Assembly (NCBI GenBank): GCA_029261165.1
Contig: JAJDBV010000070.1
Span: forward strand, 1 to 55,946
DNA: 55,946 bases
Direction: 5' to 3'
From: Nitrospirota bacterium
GTDB taxonomy: Bacteria > Nitrospirota > Nitrospiria > SBBL01 > JAADHI01
Shown: positions 52,068-55,946 of the stretch, in pieces
How the letters are laid out: every line of letters starts with the position of its first letter
Numbering within the stretch: the first letter of the stretch is position 1
Made by a program: the position numbers and the translations under genes
Notes under the pieces: generated by a model
Databases searched by the model: none
What the model saw: the letters and a program-made list of their open reading frames with translations, nothing else
What the model was told of the DNA's origin: nothing

Positions 52068-53057
52068 ATGAGTCAGCCCATTCAAAACCGATACGATTTT
52101 TTACTTTTGTTTGACTGTGCGTCAGGAAATCCAAATGGTGACCCGGATGCGGGCAATGCACCACGGATGGACCCTGAAGATATGCACGGCCTGGTCAGTG
52201 ATGTAGCCATTAAACGAAAAATTCGGAACTATGTCGAGATGGCCAGAGGGAATGAAAGCCCCTACAATATTTTTATCGCCCATCACGGCCATCTCAACGA
52301 AACCATCCGCATTGCCCATGACAAAGTCAAAGAAGAAGGCCCGGAAAAATATGGCAAGGTCAAAGGAAAAATATCACGGGATCAAGTCGAGTTGGCGAGG
52401 CAATGGATGTGCCGACACTTCTACGATGTGCGGACCTTTGGCGCAGTCATGAGTACCGGTAAGGATGCGGGTCAAGTTCGTGGCCCGGTGCAGCTCACTT
52501 TTTCACGTTCGCTTGATCCGATCTTACCGATGGACATATCGATTACGCGCATGGCCGTCACCGACCCGAAAGAAGCCAAGTCACAGGATGAAACAGCGGA
52601 AGCGACATCCAGCGATCCCCCCTACCAAACCATGGGGCGCAAAAATATGATCCCCTATGGCCTCTATGCCTGCCAGGGTTTTATCAGCGCACATTTTGCA
52701 CAGCAACCCAAGGGAACCGGTTTCTGTGAGGAAGATCTTTCATTGCTATGGGAAGCGCTTGAAAACATGTTTGATCATGACCGTTCTTCCTCAAAAGGGA
52801 TGATGGCAATACGGGGGTTGAAGATATTCAAGCATGTCGGCACAGACACAAACCTGGAACAACGCGCACGGCAAGCCAAACTCGGATGTACTCCCGCCCA
52901 AAAATTAGTAGAACTCGGGCAGGTTGTCGAAGTAAAAAAAAACGAAGAAGCGATGCAGAAGGACGTCTTGAATGTTCCAAGGAAGTTTTCGCATTACAAG
53001 GTCATTATCCACAAAGATAGAATCCCAACAGGGGTGGAGTTAATCGAAAGGGTTTAA
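52068..53057 (+). CDS. cas7c: Cas7c (Csd2), backbone subunit of type I-C Cascade
   Basis: 329 residues. [20 protein letters not shown] followed by [20 protein letters not shown] is the family signature. Further evidence is [20 protein letters not shown] with [17 protein letters not shown], and [17 protein letters not shown]. Multiple copies coat the crRNA spacer. GGAGGAG precedes the ATG at a good distance. A somewhat longer insertion (about 185-200, [20 protein letters not shown]) is normal for the family. Confidence 0.95.
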   Translation: MSQPIQNRYDFLLLFDCASGNPNGDPDAGNAPRMDPEDMHGLVSDVAIKRKIRNYVEMARGNESPYNIFIAHHGHLNETIRIAHDKVKEEGPEKYGKVKGKISRDQVELARQWMCRHFYDVRTFGAVMSTGKDAGQVRGPVQLTFSRSLDPILPMDISITRMAVTDPKEAKSQDETAEATSSDPPYQTMGRKNMIPYGLYACQGFISAHFAQQPKGTGFCEEDLSLLWEALENMFDHDRSSSKGMMAIRGLKIFKHVGTDTNLEQRARQAKLGCTPAQKLVELGQVVEVKKNEEAMQKDVLNVPRKFSHYKVIIHKDRIPTGVELIERV

Positions 53058-53060
53058 CTT

Positions 53061-53687
53061 ATGGGTGATGTGGAACTCATTCACATCTCATCGCTCAATC
53101 AATATGGATACTGTCCTCGCCGCTGTGCGCTGATTTATGTCGAGCAGTCCTTTGATGAAAATATCTACACGATGCGTGGAAATGATTTGCATGAGCGGAC
53201 GGACAAACCCGAAGAAAGTGGATGGGAGGAAGGGATTCGGGTAGAGAGGGCGCTACCGCTTTGGCACACGCAATTGGGCCTTATCGGGAAAGCAGATGTT
53301 GTCGAGTTCCACGGAAACACCCCTTATCCGGTGGAATACAAATCGGGCCGTTTGCGAAAGTTTACAAATGACGACCTTCAACTCTGTGCGCAGGCAATTT
53401 GCCTCGAAGAAATGACCGGAAAGGAGGTTTCAAAAGGCGCGATCTTTCATCATGGTTCGCGAAGGCGACGAGAGGTCGTTTTTCGTCAAGACTTACGTGG
53501 CCTTGTTAAGGAAACGGTTCAAAACATCCGGGAACTGCTTTCATCACAGGTTATTCCACCACCTGTCAATGACCAGCGATGTTCGAATTGCTCTCTACAA
53601 GAGTCATGTATGCCGTCGGCGGGTGGAAAACAGGACCAGACGCTATTCGCACAGAAGGAGCTTTTTCAGATTCCTTATTTGAGCTGA
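53061..53687 (+). CDS. cas4: Cas4, RecB-like nuclease of CRISPR adaptation
   Basis: 208 residues. Cysteines of the 4Fe-4S cluster are at YCPRRC and near the end (RCSNCSLQESCMP). The RecB-type nuclease core is LIGKADVVEFHGNTPYPVEY KSG, followed by the QLCAQAICLEEMTG motif with the QxxxY-like position occupied by I. Cas4 trims prespacers and sets PAM orientation together with Cas1-Cas2. It begins three bases after cas7c. It normally abuts cas1, but here a gap of about 500 bp follows. Confidence 0.93.
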   Translation: MGDVELIHISSLNQYGYCPRRCALIYVEQSFDENIYTMRGNDLHERTDKPEESGWEEGIRVERALPLWHTQLGLIGKADVVEFHGNTPYPVEYKSGRLRKFTNDDLQLCAQAICLEEMTGKEVSKGAIFHHGSRRRREVVFRQDLRGLVKETVQNIRELLSSQVIPPPVNDQRCSNCSLQESCMPSAGGKQDQTLFAQKELFQIPYLS

Positions 53688-53688
53688 T

Positions 53689-53726
53689 GTATCCACCCCG
53701 CTCTGTGAGGGGGTGAGGATTGAAAT
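53689..53726 (+). repeat. Solitary diverged CRISPR repeat between cas4 and cas1
   Basis: It begins two bases after the cas4 stop. The last 15 conserved bases, GGGTGAGGATTGAAA, are identical to the array repeat, so the crRNA handle is preserved. The first half differs. The stem is CACCCC (53694-53699) with GGGGTG (53710-53715), against CACCCG/CGGGTG in the array: the innermost pair changed on both sides and still pairs. It should still be cut by Cas5c. No second good repeat follows. Confidence 0.75.
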
Positions 53727-54186
53727 ACTGTCTAGTTATTTCTTGATATCATATGCCCCTCGCGGCGGGCACTAGTAAGAAGCCGAGGGCAGCCAGCCCA
53801 TTGTTGGAGCAGTCATTTACATCGAATTCAAAGAGAACATCTGTTGTGTGGAAAAGGGAGTGTGGCGGAATAGGTAGACGCAGGAAGTGCAGTGAGAGCA
53901 AGGTGCCTGGAGCCTGGGTACACATTACCTCGACCAAGAGGGGAGAAAAAAGAGAGCTGAAATGCTTGTACACTGCAAGGTCTGTCAGTTAGTAGAGGCT
54001 ATTATGCTGACAGTAGGACATCTTGGCGTCCGAGATCCCCAAAAAACTTGCTCATATATGGTGCAAATCCATATCTACCCTTTTCCACACAACGCCGGTG
54101 GGTCTGTCAGGTGTTTGAAAAAGGAGAAAACAATCAAAGTGATCCGCTTGTGATCAGACGACAAGTAAAAGGGTTGAGAATTGGCT
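53727..54186 (+). other. Unexplained insert between cas4 and cas1
   Basis: About 460 bp in a place where genes usually overlap. It begins with the spacer-like sequence after the diverged repeat (ACTGTCTAGTTATTTCTTGA). At 53856-53881 it holds a segment matching the 5' part of tRNA-Leu. At 53982-54013 there is a long hairpin, CTGTCAG...CTGACAG with extra inner pairs. Frames exist (53753-53992, 79 codons, basic) but lack ribosome sites and motifs. I favour a non-coding or regulatory locus, possibly related to CreTA or CreR guide RNAs; decay of an old insertion is the alternative. Confidence 0.5.
53856..53881 (+). other. tRNA-Leu 5'-half-like segment
   Basis: GGGAGTG, TG, then a D arm with stem GCG/CGC and loop GAATAGGTAGA: 26 bases that match the start of bacterial tRNA-Leu. 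After this the anticodon and T arms cannot be formed and no GTTCGAATC-type loop is present. It is a fragment or mimic, not a functional tRNA. Confidence 0.45.
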
Positions 54187-55218
54187 ATGCACCAGCTATT
54201 AAATACCTTGTACATCACGACCGAAGGGGCCTATCTCCACCTCGACCACGACACTCTGAAGGTTGAGATCGAAAAAGAGACCCGGCTGCAGGTGCCTGTT
54301 CATCATCTGGGCGGGATTGTCTGCTTTGGCAACATCATGCTGAGTCCGGCAGCGATGGCGCGTTGCGCGGCGGACGGTCGCTTTGTGGTGCTTCTTGATC
54401 GAAATGGCCGGTTTAAGGCCCGTGTTGAAGGGCCGGTTTCCGGTAATGTTCTCTTGAGGAGTGCGCAACATGAGGCAATGACCGATAAAGAAAAATCACT
54501 CGATATCGCTAAAAATATGGTCGCGGGGAAGATACAAAACACAAGGCAGATTGTCCTCCGTGGTGCAAGAGAGGCGAAAGCTGAAGACGATGAAAGAAAC
54601 CTGAAAAAGACCTCAGAATCACTTGCAGGTGCCTTGTCCCGACTTCCGAAGGCCAACAATATTGACCAGGTTCGGGGAATAGAAGGAGAATCTGCAAGAG
54701 CCTATTTTTCGTCGTTTGATTGCATGGTGCGTGAGGATCGGGAAACCTTCCGTTTTAATGGCCGAAACCGCCGTCCGCCCCGTGACTCAGTGAACGCCCT
54801 GCTCTCTTTTCTCTATGCGTTACTGATGAATGACTGTGTGGCCGGGGCGGAAGGCGTGGGACTTGATCCGCAAATGGGTTTTCTCCATGCGATCCGACCC
54901 GGGAGGGCCGCGCTGGCCCTGGATCTTATGGAAGAGGTTCGCTCCGTGCTGGCGGACCGCTTGGCCCTGACATTGATCAACCGGAAGCAGATCCAGGCGA
55001 AACACTTTATCGACAGGCCGGGGGGCGCGGTGCATTTGGATGACCGCGGACGGAAGGAAGTTGTCATTGCCTACCAAAAACGGAAGCAGGAAGAGATTAC
55101 GCACCCGCTTTTGAATCAAAAAATGCCGCTTGGCCTGGTTCCGCATGTGCAGGCACGTTTACTTGCCCGTACTCTGAGGGGCGACATGGCAGCGTATATC
55201 CCTTATCTTTATCGTTGA
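54187..55218 (+). CDS. cas1: Cas1, CRISPR integrase (type I-C)
   Basis: 343 residues from ATG 54187; a TTG at 54181 is less likely. [20 protein letters not shown] is the usual I-C start. The metal-binding residues appear in [12 protein letters not shown] (Glu), [20 protein letters not shown] (His, with Asp and Glu in the last part). YAYLM-type helix content is present in [20 protein letters not shown]. With Cas2 it inserts new spacers at the leader end. All catalytic positions look intact. Confidence 0.95.
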   Translation: MHQLLNTLYITTEGAYLHLDHDTLKVEIEKETRLQVPVHHLGGIVCFGNIMLSPAAMARCAADGRFVVLLDRNGRFKARVEGPVSGNVLLRSAQHEAMTDKEKSLDIAKNMVAGKIQNTRQIVLRGAREAKAEDDERNLKKTSESLAGALSRLPKANNIDQVRGIEGESARAYFSSFDCMVREDRETFRFNGRNRRPPRDSVNALLSFLYALLMNDCVAGAEGVGLDPQMGFLHAIRPGRAALALDLMEEVRSVLADRLALTLINRKQIQAKHFIDRPGGAVHLDDRGRKEVVIAYQKRKQEEITHPLLNQKMPLGLVPHVQARLLARTLRGDMAAYIPYLYR

Positions 55219-55225
55219 GGATTTT

Positions 55226-55516
55226 ATGCATATTGTGGTGACATACGATATCTCAACGGAAACGCGGGAAGGCCGGAGACGATTGCGGCGTCTCGCCTTA
55301 CAGTGCAAAAATTTCGGGCAGCGGGTACAGAAATCGGTTTTTGAATGTGATGTCAACCCGATGCAGTATGAAGAGTTTATCCGGAGGCTCTTGAGTATCA
55401 TCGAAAAAAAGGAAGACAGGCTTCGGATCTATCGTCTTACCGAACCCAAAGAGAAACATATTGAAGTGTATGGTCTGGATGGAACGGTTGATTTTGATGC
55501 GCCATTGCTGGTTTAA
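55226..55516 (+). CDS. cas2: Cas2
   Basis: 96 residues. [20 protein letters not shown] followed by [20 protein letters not shown] is the Cas2 ferredoxin-like fold with the conserved Asp in [16 protein letters not shown] is the last strand. The dimer bridges two Cas1 dimers. It begins 7 bases after cas1, with GAGG upstream of the ATG, and is followed by the CRISPR leader. Confidence 0.95.
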   Translation: MHIVVTYDISTETREGRRRLRRLALQCKNFGQRVQKSVFECDVNPMQYEEFIRRLLSIIEKKEDRLRIYRLTEPKEKHIEVYGLDGTVDFDAPLLV

Positions 55517-55695
55517 ACGCGAACCGCCAGCGATTGTGAAAAAGACCATAGGTTCGCGAATCATGTAACATATTGAAAAAGCAAAAGACTTTCGAGTCGA
55601 GGTACAGAATCTTTTTTATTAATGCAGTGGAGGATGAGATGTTCGCGTTTTCTATTCAGCAAGTTTTAGAAAACAAAGGACATTTCACCTGTACT
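55517..55695 (+). promoter_or_regulatory. CRISPR leader
   Basis: AT-rich stretch of 179 bp between cas2 and the first repeat. It starts with an inverted repeat, CGCGAACC (55518-55525) and GGTTCGCG (55551-55558), a motif often found just after cas2 in type I-C loci. It should hold the array promoter and the Cas1-Cas2 docking site. Confidence 0.7.
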
Positions 55696-55946
55696 GTAGC
55701 ACCCGTCCTTCGGGGCGGGTGAGGATTGAAACTCTACAGGCCATAGGGGGAGCACGGTCGCCCTTGATGGTAGCACCCGTCCTTCGGGGCGGGTGAGGAT
55801 TGAAACCCCTGAGACATCGACCTGGGCTTGCATTGAAATATGTAGCACCCGTCCTTCGGGGCGGGTGAGGATTGAAACAAACCCCTCCCCCGGAACATTC
55901 TTTGATTGCATGATGTAGCACCCGTCCTTCGGGGCGGGTGAGGATT
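55696..55946 (+). CRISPR. Type I-C CRISPR array, start (runs off the window)
   Basis: Three complete 37-bp repeats (55696-55732, 55770-55806, 55842-55878) and a fourth cut by the window end (from 55915). They are identical over the bases seen. Each starts GTAGCACCCGTCC and ends GGGTGAGGATTGAAAC, with a stem CACCCGTCC/GGGCGGGTG closed by TTCG. Spacers are 37, 35 and 36 bp. No degeneration at this end, as expected for the leader-proximal side. Confidence 0.98.

Noticed and set aside
53856-53960. Intron-split tRNA-Leu or group I/II intron
   Set aside because: The anticodon stem, T arm and conserved intron core elements cannot be found downstream; only the 5' part matches.
53753-53992. 79-codon frame in the cas4-cas1 gap, with several Arg codons (AGA CGC AGG)
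   Set aside because: No ribosome site, no family motif, and it runs through the tRNA-Leu-like segment and into a hairpin. More likely chance than a toxin gene; kept only as part of the unexplained insert.
54168-54183. Second repeat-like end (GGGTTGAGAATTGGC) just before cas1
   Set aside because: Only about 12 of 16 bases fit the repeat end, with an inserted base and no stem upstream. Not enough to claim a second repeat.
55666-55921. Minus-strand frames across the CRISPR array
   Set aside because: They are products of repeat periodicity (the same peptide phrase recurs with each repeat) and not genes.

Overview
The window comes from a Gram-negative (diderm) bacterium. It encodes a Wzi-type outer-membrane capsule protein, an outer-membrane-style lipoprotein, an O-antigen-ligase-like protein and peptidoglycan-recycling enzymes. 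The grouping zapB-like/zapA/6S RNA/rarA and xseA-xseB-ispA-dxs-tlyA, together with a type I-C CRISPR system and several toxin-antitoxin (TA) pairs, would suit a Nitrospirota- or Desulfobacterota-like genome. I cannot fix the phylum from this sequence alone.

Layout. (1) 1-11,280: a surface-polysaccharide locus. The first 5 kb is clearly AT-richer (methyltransferase, MurJ-type flippase, FkbM methyltransferase, O-antigen ligase/polymerase). It is followed by a glycosyltransferase, two methyltransferases, a DegT sugar aminotransferase and an orphan E1-alpha/E1-beta thiamine-diphosphate pair. (2) 11,382-16,771: two phosphoglycosyl transferases, the second fused to a PglF/WbpM-like sugar dehydratase. 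They bracket a small accessory island with two TA modules, an epimerase remnant and a short inverted-repeat element. (3) 16,889-31,769: Wzi, a ferredoxin, zapB-like/zapA, 6S RNA, rarA, xseA, yjbQ, xseB, ispA, dxs, tlyA, a GalE-like protein, a patatin and a diguanylate cyclase. (4) 31,787-44,904: HEAT-repeat lipoprotein, UbiB-like kinase, Com-like zinc ribbon, DJ-1, gamma carbonic anhydrase, tRNA-Gly, purC, an AmgK/MurU pair, a DCC protein, a GlcD-GlcF fusion, Amt and CDGSH. (5) 45,083-46,822: two more TA-like pairs. (6) 47,302-55,946: a complete type I-C CRISPR-Cas locus (cas3-cas5c-cas8c-cas7c-cas4-cas1-cas2), its leader and the start of a 37-nt-repeat array that runs off the window.

Most unusual points. 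In the normally tight cas4-cas1 junction there is a gap of about 0.5 kb. It opens with one diverged CRISPR repeat whose stem carries a compensatory base change and whose crRNA-handle region is intact; this suggests a solitary guide RNA (CreA/CreR-like) rather than random decay. Four copies of a dispersed element of about 140-157 bp with terminal inverted repeats lie between 22.8 and 38.1 kb, and three of them supply the stop codon of the gene before them. Other points are the orphan E1 pair in a glycan locus, the transferase-dehydratase fusion, a GalE-like SDR with Cys in place of the catalytic Tyr, and a perfect 22-bp-arm palindrome placed over a near-consensus promoter before the Com-like gene.
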